The translations under genes and the position numbers were made by a program. From a virus, in the IMG/VR virus record IMGVR_UViG_3300035670_007442, positions 1-21,658 of that record: a DNA stretch of 21,658 nt; one strand, 5' to 3'. The notes below the pieces were generated by a model, which did no database searches, had not been told where the DNA came from, and saw only the letters and a list, made by a program, of their open reading frames with translations. Position 1 is the stretch's first letter, and every line of letters starts with the position of its first letter. Positions 7,364 through 15,435 of this stretch are shown in pieces.

Positions 7364-8208
7364 GGTTCGCCAATGTAAGGTTTATAAAAGTGCATGATAT
7401 CCTCTGGAGAGTGAGGTAAGAAATAGCAATGAAGATAACCAGGATTATTTTTTAAATTACTTTTGATATTTCTATCATGCGTTTTCATATATATCTTTTC
7501 TTTAGGAAGTCTCTTTGTAGATAAAATACCACAGAAAGAATCGCAACCTGCATAATAATCGCAGTGTGCAACTAAGTCAATGATTAGTTTTATATCTGGA
7601 TTTACAAGAAGTTCATAGTTAGACAAAGGGATTTCAATATCATGATCAGATATTACTACTACACTCTTACTAGTTTCTTTTGAAAGATTTTCTACAAATT
7701 TCCAATCATCAGAATCTATACCTGCAATATCATTCCTTGGTCTTGTAGATGTTGGGTAATGAAAAAGAATGTAATTGCTATATGTGGGTTGACTTGCGTT
7801 CTTAATAAAAGAAGATCCAAAATAAAATTCTTCTAAATTTACCCCAGTCTTTATATCATTACACACATGTGCAAATCTTTCAATTACATTAATAACCTGA
7901 ATCTCCTCATCCTCAATACCAAATAACTTAAGTCCAATCTCAAAGTTAGGATGAAAGTCTGGTCTGAAATGCCAAAAAGGCACAGCAACAGGGTCAAGTG
8001 TTGCCATTGCCTTTTTACCTTCTTCATCATCAATTTGATGATGCTTTATTAGGTTTGGATATTCTGAATTATTTTCGAATAAAGGAATTAGGTTTGAACC
8101 AAATCTAGAGGCCCAATACATCTCAGTAATACTTTCTTTCTCTTCGGGTGACATAACAGCATCAAGTGCCATCATATCACCAATTCCAGTTGAAATATAA
8201 GTCTTCAT
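7360..8208 (-). CDS. GT9-like protein (heptosyltransferase-type fold), function uncertain
   Basis: A protein of 282 aa starting MKTYISTGIGDMMALDAVM, which looks like the first beta strand and glycine turn of GT-B enzymes of the ADP-heptose:LPS heptosyltransferase family (GIGDxxL). A second Rossmann-like half can be followed: YILFHYPTSTRPRND, VVVISDHDIEIP, LIIDLVAHCDYYAGCDSFCGILS, where heptosyltransferases have their donor-site strand and the D-S-G-P region. Adjacent heptose-donor genes support a heptosyltransferase role, but the match is weak and this is largely context. Its ATG overlaps the stop of the thiamine-diphosphate enzyme gene (TGATG at 8206-8210). Confidence 0.55.
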   Translation of the reverse strand: MKTYISTGIGDMMALDAVMSPEEKESITEMYWASRFGSNLIPLFENNSEYPNLIKHHQIDDEEGKKAMATLDPVAVPFWHFRPDFHPNFEIGLKLFGIEDEEIQVINVIERFAHVCNDIKTGVNLEEFYFGSSFIKNASQPTYSNYILFHYPTSTRPRNDIAGIDSDDWKFVENLSKETSKSVVVISDHDIEIPLSNYELLVNPDIKLIIDLVAHCDYYAGCDSFCGILSTKRLPKEKIYMKTHDRNIKSNLKNNPGYLHCYFLPHSPEDIMHFYKPYIGEP

Positions 8209-9416
8209 CAGTGGAATTTTTTATGCTCGACAATCATTACAGGACCATCACTGTCTTTTGCATACCTATACATATCCAATGCCTGCTCTGGTGTTTGTGG
8301 ATCGAGAACAGGGAAGTCTACTAACTCTTGGAAAACCTTCGTAAAGTCTTGTGAGTGAGTGGGTCCAGAGTAGAACAATCCACCATCATCAACAACAGTC
8401 TTTAGAATAATAGGAACTTTAAATTCTCCATGAGAAATACGTTCAATCTTATCGACGTGATTGCCAATAGCATCAGCAGCAACCAGCATAAAATCGTGTC
8501 GCTCAAAATAAACTACAGGTTTAAATCCTTCAAATGACATGCCAATAGCAAGACCAACCATTAAATTTTCTGCAACTGGGGTCTCAATCTTTTGGTCTTC
8601 AGGAACATCTTTAAGAGTTCCCATAGCATCACCAGGAACCAAACTATAACCAATAAAGATTGCACCTTCATCTCCAAGTTCTGTCATTGCTTGAGTGACA
8701 GCATCCTTAAACTTAATGTCAAGTGGATGATAGTCAATAGGAGCAACATATTCTCTTTTGGGAAGAATAGGGAAATACTCTTCATCAGTTTTCATAACCT
8801 CTTTCATCACCTTGAGATCTGCAAAATTGCCGGTGCGAATGTGAGGACGTGTTTTAGTATAGTGATATCGAACAACACAAGGAGGCCAATCAAGATCCTT
8901 ATTTGTACCCCAACGTCTTTCTTTAGGTGCCTCTACTGCCATACCATCATCTTCAATGACAAAGGTGCAGGGAAGATCAAATCCATCTACATAACGAACT
9001 GCTTCTGCAAAGTGACCAGTATCTTCAGTACCATCTCCCAAGAAACACCAGACCTTTTGATTGGATCCCTTACGCTTCAAAGCCCAAGCAATACCAACTG
9101 CAATAGCAACGGGTCCACCAATAATAGCAGAAACATAAAAGTTACGCTCACGATCAAACATGAACATACTGCGACCATTCAAGATCTTATTTTCCACTTC
9201 TTCAGGAGGAAGACCATGCAAAAGTGCATGATACATGTTTCTATGAGTAGAGAGAACATAATCTCCCTCATTAATATTTGAAAAAATATTAATCAGTTGC
9301 TCTTCATTACCACCAGGAAGATGAAGAGCAAAAGGCAGACGACCAGCATCATGGTGTTCTGCAATTTTATCTACAAAAGAACGAAGAGATTCAGGCGTCC
9401 AATCAGTTCCTCTCAT
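8208..9416 (-). CDS. Fused E1-type thiamine diphosphate-dependent enzyme (alpha + beta halves)
   Basis: A protein of 402 aa that joins an E1-alpha-like half to an E1-beta-like half. The first half has the TPP/Mg motif GDG (127-129) followed about 27 residues later by IEDDG, plus the preceding GPVAIAVGIAWA helix. The second half has PVAENLMVGLAIGMSFEGFKP, the dimer/active-site segment FMLVAADAIGNHVDKI and the GPTHSQDF motif of pyruvate/2-oxoacid dehydrogenase beta subunits. No E2 or E3 gene is nearby, so it is unlikely to feed acetyl-CoA. In an LPS cluster, a plausible role is TPP-dependent transfer of a C2 unit to a keto-sugar, as proposed for AviB1/B2-type E1 homologues in branched-sugar synthesis (inference). 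The neighbouring alcohol dehydrogenase gene ends three bases before this start. Confidence 0.8.
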   Translation of the reverse strand: MRGTDWTPESLRSFVDKIAEHHDAGRLPFALHLPGGNEEQLINIFSNINEGDYVLSTHRNMYHALLHGLPPEEVENKILNGRSMFMFDRERNFYVSAIIGGPVAIAVGIAWALKRKGSNQKVWCFLGDGTEDTGHFAEAVRYVDGFDLPCTFVIEDDGMAVEAPKERRWGTNKDLDWPPCVVRYHYTKTRPHIRTGNFADLKVMKEVMKTDEEYFPILPKREYVAPIDYHPLDIKFKDAVTQAMTELGDEGAIFIGYSLVPGDAMGTLKDVPEDQKIETPVAENLMVGLAIGMSFEGFKPVVYFERHDFMLVAADAIGNHVDKIERISHGEFKVPIILKTVVDDGGLFYSGPTHSQDFTKVFQELVDFPVLDPQTPEQALDMYRYAKDSDGPVMIVEHKKFH

Positions 9417-9419
9417 TTA

Positions 9420-10430
9420 TTATACTCCTATTTCGATGATAATTCTACCAGCATTTCCTGACTTAAGCAAGTCAAATGCATCATTTACTTGGTCCAATTT
9501 GAAACGATGCGTAACAAATTGTTTGATATCCAACAGACCTTCTTGATGCATACGTACATAACGAGGTATATCTTCTGAAGGATTAGTTTTTCCTCCCTGA
9601 GTTGCTTTAATACTTTGACCCATACCACTAAAGAGATTTACTGCGTTCATAACCTCCACACCACGTCCAGGAGCAGGTTGGCCAACTAAAATCATGCGAC
9701 CTTTACCAGAAAGTTTTGATACGCACTCACTAATAACTTCAGGAATACCTGTCGTGTCAATAATCACATCTACTTTTTCATCAAGATTATTTACAGAATT
9801 AGTAAAAAGTGAAGCACCGGCAGTAAAACAAAGATCTCTCTTAGTTGCATTATTATCAATTGCATAGATTGGACATGCACTTTTAAGTGAAGCTGCCTGG
9901 ATAAGATTCAGTCCAACCCCGCCGCACCCAACAATAGCGACACTCTCACCAAACTTGAGATCAACTTCATTGTCAATGATTCCCATTGCAGTTGTCAAAG
10001 CACATCCCAAAATTGCACATAGATCTTCTGGAGTATCTTGAGGAACGGCAGTTAGTCTATTTTCAGATACAATAGAATACTCACTCAGAGTAGTAACTTT
10101 ACCACTACTCATAGGTTTTCCATCAAGAACATAAGAAGGAAATGGTGCTTCAATACCAGTTCCAGGTCTCCAATGCATTACTACTTTATCACCCACTTTA
10201 ACAGTAGTTACGCCAGGTCCAACTTCCTGAACAATTCCACATCCCTCATGACCCATTAGGTGAGGAAGAAATTTTGCATTGCCCTTATGCCCACGAATTT
10301 CGTGAAGTTGTGCTCCACACAAACCACTCACAAGAATCTTAACAAGAACTTGTCCTACTTTCAAATCAGTTAGTTCAACATCTCTAATTGCAAGTGGAGA
10401 ATCAATTTTCTCTAATACTGCTGCCTTCAT
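9420..10430 (-). CDS. Zinc-dependent medium-chain alcohol/sugar dehydrogenase
   Basis: A protein of 336 aa with the MDR fold. The catalytic zinc ligands are C38 in SGLCGAQLHE and the H61-E62 pair in MGHEGCGIV; the cofactor motif is AIVGCGGVGLNLIQAA (G-x-G-G-V-G). The structural-zinc lobe with four clustered cysteines is absent. It should oxidise an alcohol or reduce a carbonyl using NAD(P)H. Paired with the downstream TPP enzyme, it may reduce or supply its keto-sugar or aldehyde (inference). It begins with an ATGA overlap on the methyltransferase gene (10427-10430). Confidence 0.85.
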   Translation of the reverse strand: MKAAVLEKIDSPLAIRDVELTDLKVGQVLVKILVSGLCGAQLHEIRGHKGNAKFLPHLMGHEGCGIVQEVGPGVTTVKVGDKVVMHWRPGTGIEAPFPSYVLDGKPMSSGKVTTLSEYSIVSENRLTAVPQDTPEDLCAILGCALTTAMGIIDNEVDLKFGESVAIVGCGGVGLNLIQAASLKSACPIYAIDNNATKRDLCFTAGASLFTNSVNNLDEKVDVIIDTTGIPEVISECVSKLSGKGRMILVGQPAPGRGVEVMNAVNLFSGMGQSIKATQGGKTNPSEDIPRYVRMHQEGLLDIKQFVTHRFKLDQVNDAFDLLKSGNAGRIIIEIGV

Positions 10431-11056
10431 ATCTTAATTTTTTTAAATACGCAAGTTAAAATGTTATGTTCTTCTTTGTTATTTTTACGAATGGTATCTT
10501 CAATATTAGTTGCAGAAACTAACTCGTATCCCATTCTATTCATAAATTTGCACAGAGATTGCTTATCAAAGTGCCAAAGATGTTCATTAGGTCTCCTGTG
10601 TTTCCAATTCTCAAACCACGCATCATTAACATAATGGCAGTATGGGACAGAAATACAAACTGAAGTACACTTAAGATCTTTAACAAACTCAATATCTTCA
10701 AAATGTTCAAGAGAGTCAAAGAAAGTAATCACATCATAAAAGTTTTCTACAATACTTTCGACTTGAGAACATCCTTCGGGAATTGGATACGTCGATATAT
10801 CATACCCATAACATTCTGGAACTATATTCCGACAGACTTTTAAAAAAGACCCATCACCATAACCAACATCAAGAATACTACCAGGAACTCTCCCCAAAGA
10901 TCCAATAATGTTACCCAGGCGAAGATAGCCCATGTAAGTTGGAAGTTCCCCATACTTAACATAACGTGTGTTAACGTAATCTTTATCATAATCTATATGT
11001 TGTTTGTCTACTTGGTAGACAACTCCATCAATGTTTATTGAATAATTTTCAAGCAT
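10427..11056 (-). CDS. SAM-dependent methyltransferase (class I, Methyltransf_23-like)
   Basis: A protein of 209 aa from the ATG at 11056, which overlaps the end of the preceding gene by 8 nt; a TTG at 11089 would extend it further back. SAM motif I is SILDVGYGDGSFLKVC, motif II is the acidic end of CYGYDIS, and motif IV is DVITFFDSLEHFED, as in Methyltransf_23 proteins. There is no transmembrane helix. In this operon it probably C-, N- or O-methylates a sugar or sugar nucleotide. A Cys- and His-containing region (VCISVPYCHYVNDAWFENWKHRRPNEHLWHF) follows motif IV. Confidence 0.8.
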   Translation of the reverse strand: MLENYSINIDGVVYQVDKQHIDYDKDYVNTRYVKYGELPTYMGYLRLGNIIGSLGRVPGSILDVGYGDGSFLKVCRNIVPECYGYDISTYPIPEGCSQVESIVENFYDVITFFDSLEHFEDIEFVKDLKCTSVCISVPYCHYVNDAWFENWKHRRPNEHLWHFDKQSLCKFMNRMGYELVSATNIEDTIRKNNKEEHNILTCVFKKIKI

Positions 11057-11756
11057 TTCTATATTCAGTAACTTTACTAAAGATGTCAATTACATCTTTA
11101 TGCTGTCTATCGTCATGAGGATAATAAAATATTTTTGCATCAGTGTCAATCACATCCAAAATAAAACACAAAGCTGTTGGAATAGTGTGTATTTCCTTTG
11201 CATTTTCCCAAACTTTAATCCAGTCAAATAAATTATATCCACTAATGATATCATTAAAGACAACTTGATAGGAATATTCTTTATTACTCAATTTTCCAGT
11301 TTTAACAATATCTGTAGTCACAATATCGTTCACATAAACATATTCACTATCATCTTTTAATCCCAAAACTTCGTAATAAAGTTTATTTTCTTTTTCTTGA
11401 TTACGATTAAACTTAAAGTATTTTGCCCAATCGGTATGATCAAGTCCAACTAGTCCATATTTTGCGGACATGATTCTAGTTGGATCTGTATTAAAAGTTC
11501 TGTCTGCTGTAGAAGCATCTATGTAAACAAATTCATCATTATCAGAGAATCCAGAATAATTAAACAGTTCCTTTCCCGGAAATTCATCACTCAATTTGAA
11601 CCATTGAATATCTGAGATATAATCAGAGATCCAAAATATATCATCACGCAATGGCCAAATAATTTTGCATCCCATATCTCTATAAACAGATGCTACTTTT
11701 TGTAAAAAGAATACATCTCCTATTCCTGCAGGTTGCTTAATTATACAAGGTTTCAT
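11049..11756 (-). CDS. GT9-like protein, function uncertain
   Basis: A protein of 235 aa from the ATG at 11756. Its N terminus, MKPCIIKQPAGIGDVFFLQK, matches the G-x-GD-xxF/L start of ADP-heptose:LPS heptosyltransferase (GT9) proteins. The C-terminal half is short, with only a partial acceptable match: VVFNDIISGYNLFDWIKVWENAKEIHTIPTALCFIL resembles the region where GT9 enzymes sense the donor. It may be a truncated or minimal heptosyltransferase, or a related pseudo-enzyme. It is unlike the other GT9-like protein (7360-8208) beyond the N-terminal turn. Confidence 0.45.
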   Translation of the reverse strand: MKPCIIKQPAGIGDVFFLQKVASVYRDMGCKIIWPLRDDIFWISDYISDIQWFKLSDEFPGKELFNYSGFSDNDEFVYIDASTADRTFNTDPTRIMSAKYGLVGLDHTDWAKYFKFNRNQEKENKLYYEVLGLKDDSEYVYVNDIVTTDIVKTGKLSNKEYSYQVVFNDIISGYNLFDWIKVWENAKEIHTIPTALCFILDVIDTDAKIFYYPHDDRQHKDVIDIFSKVTEYRNA

Positions 11757-11757
11757 A

Positions 11758-12300
11758 TCAATCAATATAGGCAACTAATACGTAATCATCAACAGGATTA
11801 ATTGACTTATAATAATCAATCTTATAATTCTTATTAATTGAAAGAATTTTTTCTTCTAATTTCTTTTCCTTACCAGAAAAATAAACAGGAATATCATCAA
11901 TAACAATTGTATGATCTTTGATTTTATTTTTCTTGATCAAATCAAGTTCCTCAAATGTAGGAACTCCACCACCTTCCCCATGTGCATCAAGCCAGAAACA
12001 AGTCTTCTTATCAATGTTCTTCATCATATCAGCAAAGCAATCATTTGAATCACCCAACCACAGATTAACATTATCATTTGATTGAAACTTTTCCATACAA
12101 TGATCGTATCGATCTTGCATCATTTCACAACTAAAAATTTCTTCATATCCAAGATCAAGTGCAAATTGAACGCTACCTCCAAGATGGGTTCCAGTCTCTA
12201 CAAAATACCTACAATCTTTACCGATACCTAGATCCCTAAAGATATAATAACAAACAGGTTTTCCCTCTGCTACTGCGGTTTCAAATACTTCCTTTGTCAT
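11758..12300 (-). CDS. Methyltransferase-like protein (class I fold), function uncertain
   Basis: A protein of 180 aa from the ATG at 12300 (ATGA overlap with the GT10 stop). YFVETGTHLGGSVQFAL looks like SAM motif I of the TylF/FkbM-like group, where V-E-x-G-x-x-x-G-x-S replaces D-x-G-x-G. IFSCEMMQDRYDHC holds the acidic residue that would bind the ribose, and CFWLDAHGEGGG plus IVIDDIP supply the metal/acidic positions typical of the MycF-type O-methyltransferases. No catalytic proof is possible from sequence. Some related proteins are annotated only as hypothetical. Confidence 0.55.
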   Translation of the reverse strand: MTKEVFETAVAEGKPVCYYIFRDLGIGKDCRYFVETGTHLGGSVQFALDLGYEEIFSCEMMQDRYDHCMEKFQSNDNVNLWLGDSNDCFADMMKNIDKKTCFWLDAHGEGGGVPTFEELDLIKKNKIKDHTIVIDDIPVYFSGKEKKLEEKILSINKNYKIDYYKSINPVDDYVLVAYID

Positions 12301-13100
12301 GAAAAATACTCCTCCCAAATAAAATCTTCTAATACTTCCATTTTTTTAGTCTTTTCTAAGTTCTCTCCAATTGCATCCATTTTACTATAATAGATTTCAT
12401 CAGAAACATCAAACTCTTCAGATAGATCAATAATACCATCTTTGTTAAAATAGTCTCCAATATTAGGAGCACCGTAATAAACAGGAATAGTTCCTGTTGC
12501 AAAACAATCTAAAAGTTTTTCTGTAAAATATGTTTCATAAGATGCATTCTCAATTGCAATAGAGAACATATAATCACAAAGTCCTTCTTCTTTATTAGCA
12601 ATTTCTGTAGGAAATCCTCTACCAAAAAAGTCAACCTGATCCTTAAACCTTTCTACCCACTCAAGACGTTTGCGATGACCAGCACACATATTTTTATTTG
12701 ATGAGATCATTGAGATCATCTTAGTCTTATCATAAATCTTTGGTTCTTTGATCCATGTTCCTTGTGCTGGAACCCATTTAAACTTATCACTATTAATATT
12801 AAGAAGGTCTTGATTATGAGTGAAAATAAGATCAAATGTATCCATCACTAAGTTCGAGTTCATTTTAACCCAATCTGTGACTTGAGGAAGAATTGCTGCT
12901 GACTCAAGGATCCATGCATACTTTGGTCCTGATCTTGAATCATCAAACGCAAGTCCAATGGCAGCATCAACATAAAATGTACCATCTCCACCCTCATCTA
13001 CCCATTCGGTCAGTTTAGAAACTTTACCCGCTACTGAGCATCTAGGAGCATTAACATAATTAAATGTATTACCTACAAGATTAAACTTATGCTTTTGCAT
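12297..13100 (-). CDS. Glycosyltransferase family 10 (alpha-1,3/4-fucosyltransferase-like)
   Basis: A protein of 267 aa from the ATG at 13100, overlapping the epimerase gene by 14 nt. The GT10 C-terminal signature is clear: a conserved Ser/Asn-rich stretch (ISSNKNMCAGHRKRLEWV), VDFFGRGF, then FSIAIENASYETYFTEKL and GTIPVYYGAPNIGDYF, which contain the GDP-fucose-binding residues (E-N, Y-x-T-E-K, P-V-Y-x-G). GT10 enzymes transfer L-fucose from GDP-fucose to GlcNAc/Glc in alpha-1,3 or -1,4 linkage. It lies immediately downstream of GDP-mannose 3,5-epimerase, whose product GDP-L-galactose is the 6-hydroxy form of GDP-fucose, so L-galactose transfer is plausible (inference). Confidence 0.87.
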   Translation of the reverse strand: MQKHKFNLVGNTFNYVNAPRCSVAGKVSKLTEWVDEGGDGTFYVDAAIGLAFDDSRSGPKYAWILESAAILPQVTDWVKMNSNLVMDTFDLIFTHNQDLLNINSDKFKWVPAQGTWIKEPKIYDKTKMISMISSNKNMCAGHRKRLEWVERFKDQVDFFGRGFPTEIANKEEGLCDYMFSIAIENASYETYFTEKLLDCFATGTIPVYYGAPNIGDYFNKDGIIDLSEEFDVSDEIYYSKMDAIGENLEKTKKMEVLEDFIWEEYFS

Positions 13101-14136
13101 TAATTTGTTCCTCAATCCAGGTATAGGTTTTAAGAATACCCTCTTCTAATGTCTGGGAGTAATCCCAACCAAGTTTTTCACGAATCAAATCATTGTTGGA
13201 ATTACGACCACGAACTCCAAGAGGTCCATCAATATGATTCTTATTCACATTCTTACCAGCAACCTTAGCAGCAGTATCTACTAATTGATTAATAGTTACC
13301 ATTTCCTCAGAACCAATATTAACAGGACCTTGGAAATCAGACTCCATCATTCTACGGGTTGCTTCGATGCATTCATCAATATACAGGAAGGAACGAGTCT
13401 GTAAGCCGTCTCCCCACACCTCGATGGATCCACCTTCCTTTGGAAGATAGGCGACCTTGCGACAGATTGCTGCTGGTGCTTTCTCTCTGCCTCCTTCCCA
13501 AGTTCCTTCTGGCCCAAAGATATTATGATACCTAGCAACCCGAACAGGGATCCCATAATTACGAGAATAAGCGAAAAACAACCGCTCTGAGAACAATTTC
13601 TCCCAACCATATTCAGAATCGGGTGCTGCGGGGTATGCTGATTCTTCACGGCAATCTGGATTGTCTGGGTCTAGTTGATTGTGTTCTGGATACATGCAAG
13701 CAGATCCAGAATAAAAAATCTTAGTCTTATTTACTTCTTTAAAATCATTTAGTTGACGTTGTTCCTCAAGAACATTTAGGTTAATGGTTGCGGAGTTGTG
13801 CATAATATCAGCATCGTTCTCACCAGTAAATACAAAACCTGCTCCACCCATATCAGCAGCAAACTGATAGATCTCATCAAATGGTTCTGCAAACTTATCT
13901 GCAATTTGCTGATAAAAGTTTCCAAGATATCCAGTAAAACGAACACAACGACGAACAAAATTTACATCACGCAAATCTCCAACAATAAACTCATGAGCTT
14001 CGCTTTTAGAAAACTCAGGAAGTTTAAGATCTACACCACGTACCCAGTAACCCTCAGAACGCAGTCTCTTTACCATATGGTTTCCAATAAAACCACCAGC
14101 ACCAAGAACAAGTGCTGTCTTCTTGTATTCACTCAT
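13087..14136 (-). CDS. gme: GDP-mannose 3,5-epimerase
   Basis: A protein of 349 aa from the ATG at 14136, with a strong family resemblance to plant GME. It has GAGGFIG (12-18), AADMGG, SGSACMYPE with the catalytic Cys147, YGWEK with Y176 and K180, ARYHNIFGPEGTW, GGREKAPAA with the second catalytic residue K219, WGDGLQTRSFLYIDEC, VNIGSEEMV and GVRGRNSNN. These sit two residues from the Arabidopsis positions C145, Y174, K178 and K217. The enzyme epimerises GDP-D-mannose at C3 and C5 to GDP-L-galactose (and GDP-L-gulose). A patch at 13381-13500 is about 54% GC by hand count, far above most of the operon, which suggests separate acquisition. A fucosyltransferase-family gene (GT10) follows directly. 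Confidence 0.93.
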   Translation of the reverse strand: MSEYKKTALVLGAGGFIGNHMVKRLRSEGYWVRGVDLKLPEFSKSEAHEFIVGDLRDVNFVRRCVRFTGYLGNFYQQIADKFAEPFDEIYQFAADMGGAGFVFTGENDADIMHNSATINLNVLEEQRQLNDFKEVNKTKIFYSGSACMYPEHNQLDPDNPDCREESAYPAAPDSEYGWEKLFSERLFFAYSRNYGIPVRVARYHNIFGPEGTWEGGREKAPAAICRKVAYLPKEGGSIEVWGDGLQTRSFLYIDECIEATRRMMESDFQGPVNIGSEEMVTINQLVDTAAKVAGKNVNKNHIDGPLGVRGRNSNNDLIREKLGWDYSQTLEEGILKTYTWIEEQINAKA

Positions 14137-14138
14137 AG

Positions 14139-15434
14139 TCAATTCTGTGCAGTATAAAGATTAACAACCTCTTCTATGTATTCTAGCATAGAATCAGTAA
14201 TTACAGGAGAACATCCAACAAAAAACACATTATCAAGAACTTTCATTGCATTTGGATAATTAAATGCAGACTCAAGATGTCGATATGCAGGATGAATGAG
14301 AAGATTTCCAGCAAAATAATTTCTCGTCTGAATCTTCTTATCTTCAAGAAACTTAACTAGTTCAGTTTTATCTCCATCACAAATAATGGGAACACCAAAC
14401 CAACTAGTTTCGGCATTTGGGTGCTCATCAACAACACGAACACCAGGAATAGTTTCAAAGATTTTATGCAATCTTTCTTTATTAGATCTACGCTTTTGGT
14501 GAATATCATCAAACTTTTTGAGTTGAACTAATCCAATAGAACCAAGCATATCGATTGGTTTAAGATTATATCCAATCTGACCAAAGACGTATTTATGATC
14601 AACTACTTTATCGTATCCAGTCAACCAAGTATCAAATCTCTTACCGCAAGTTCCACAACTTAACAAGTTTTGTGCTCCAACACAATAGCAGTCTCTACCC
14701 CACCAAGCAAAACTACGAGCAAGATCAACGATTTCTTTAATATTAGAAGAAACCATACCACCCTCAATAGTGGTAATGTGATGAGCTGGATAAAAAGAAC
14801 AGGAAGCAGCAACAGCATGATCTGTTAGATACTTACCTTTCCATTTACTTCCAAGACTATCACAATTATCTGCTATGAGTTTCAGATTATATTCATCACA
14901 GATGTTTAGAACAGCATCATAGTCATATGCATTTGCAAGAACAGGTGAAGAGAAAAGTGCTCTGGTTCTTGGAGTAATCTTCTTACGAATTTCATCAATA
15001 TCCCAGTTCAAATCAGAGTAGTCAATATCGACAAAAACAGGTTTTAGGTTATTTTGAATAATTGGATTAAGGGTTGTAGGAAATCCACACACTGATACAA
15101 TTATTTCATCACCGTCTGCCCAACCAAAATATTTCTTAAGTGCTGCGATCATTACAAGATTCGCAGAAGAACCAGAATTAACCATAACAGAGTGTTCAAA
15201 ATTAAACTTTTTCGAAAACTCTCTTTCAAACTTATTTACATTTTCACCAGAAGAAAGCCACTTACCAGTCAAAAATGTTTTGATAGCGACTTCAATTTCT
15301 TGATTGTCCCAATATGGACCAGAGTAAAAAATATTACTTTCACCCTTCACATAATCATTATTATAGAGATAGGGAAAAAAGTTTTCTTCCGTCTCAAAAA
15401 GATTATCAATAAATCCTTTAATTTGTTCTTTCAT
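14139..15434 (-). CDS. rfbH: CDP-4-keto-6-deoxyglucose 3-dehydrase (RfbH/E1 type)
   Basis: A protein of 431 aa of the DegT/DnrJ/EryC1 PLP family. The usual Schiff-base Lys is replaced by His (H218 in SFYPAHHITTIEGG), the hallmark of RfbH/E1 dehydrases. Four cysteines, C249, C251, C260 and C263, in WGRDCYC...CGTCGKRF, match the [2Fe-2S] cluster region of E1. The enzyme uses PMP and an iron-sulfur reductase partner to remove the C3 hydroxyl of CDP-4-keto-6-deoxy-D-glucose on the way to 3,6-dideoxyhexoses (abequose, paratose, tyvelose, ascarylose). No CDP-glucose synthase, CDP-glucose dehydratase or E3 reductase is visible here. The ATG follows the upstream stop by one base. Confidence 0.88.
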   Translation of the reverse strand: MKEQIKGFIDNLFETEENFFPYLYNNDYVKGESNIFYSGPYWDNQEIEVAIKTFLTGKWLSSGENVNKFEREFSKKFNFEHSVMVNSGSSANLVMIAALKKYFGWADGDEIIVSVCGFPTTLNPIIQNNLKPVFVDIDYSDLNWDIDEIRKKITPRTRALFSSPVLANAYDYDAVLNICDEYNLKLIADNCDSLGSKWKGKYLTDHAVAASCSFYPAHHITTIEGGMVSSNIKEIVDLARSFAWWGRDCYCVGAQNLLSCGTCGKRFDTWLTGYDKVVDHKYVFGQIGYNLKPIDMLGSIGLVQLKKFDDIHQKRRSNKERLHKIFETIPGVRVVDEHPNAETSWFGVPIICDGDKTELVKFLEDKKIQTRNYFAGNLLIHPAYRHLESAFNYPNAMKVLDNVFFVGCSPVITDSMLEYIEEVVNLYTAQN

Positions 15435-15435
15435 T

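Noticed and set aside
8592-9281. Long + strand open frame opposite the thiamine-diphosphate enzyme gene
   Set aside because: It has no ribosome-binding site or domain and is the antisense shadow of a strongly supported gene with intact motifs.
4790-11774. Upstream TTG starts for the GT11 copy, cupin, methyltransferase and GT9-like genes
   Set aside because: They lengthen overlaps with preceding genes and add residues outside the family match; nearby ATG codons align better.
13347-14157. Other frames within the GDP-mannose 3,5-epimerase gene, both strands
   Set aside because: Shadows of a gene whose whole length matches one family.
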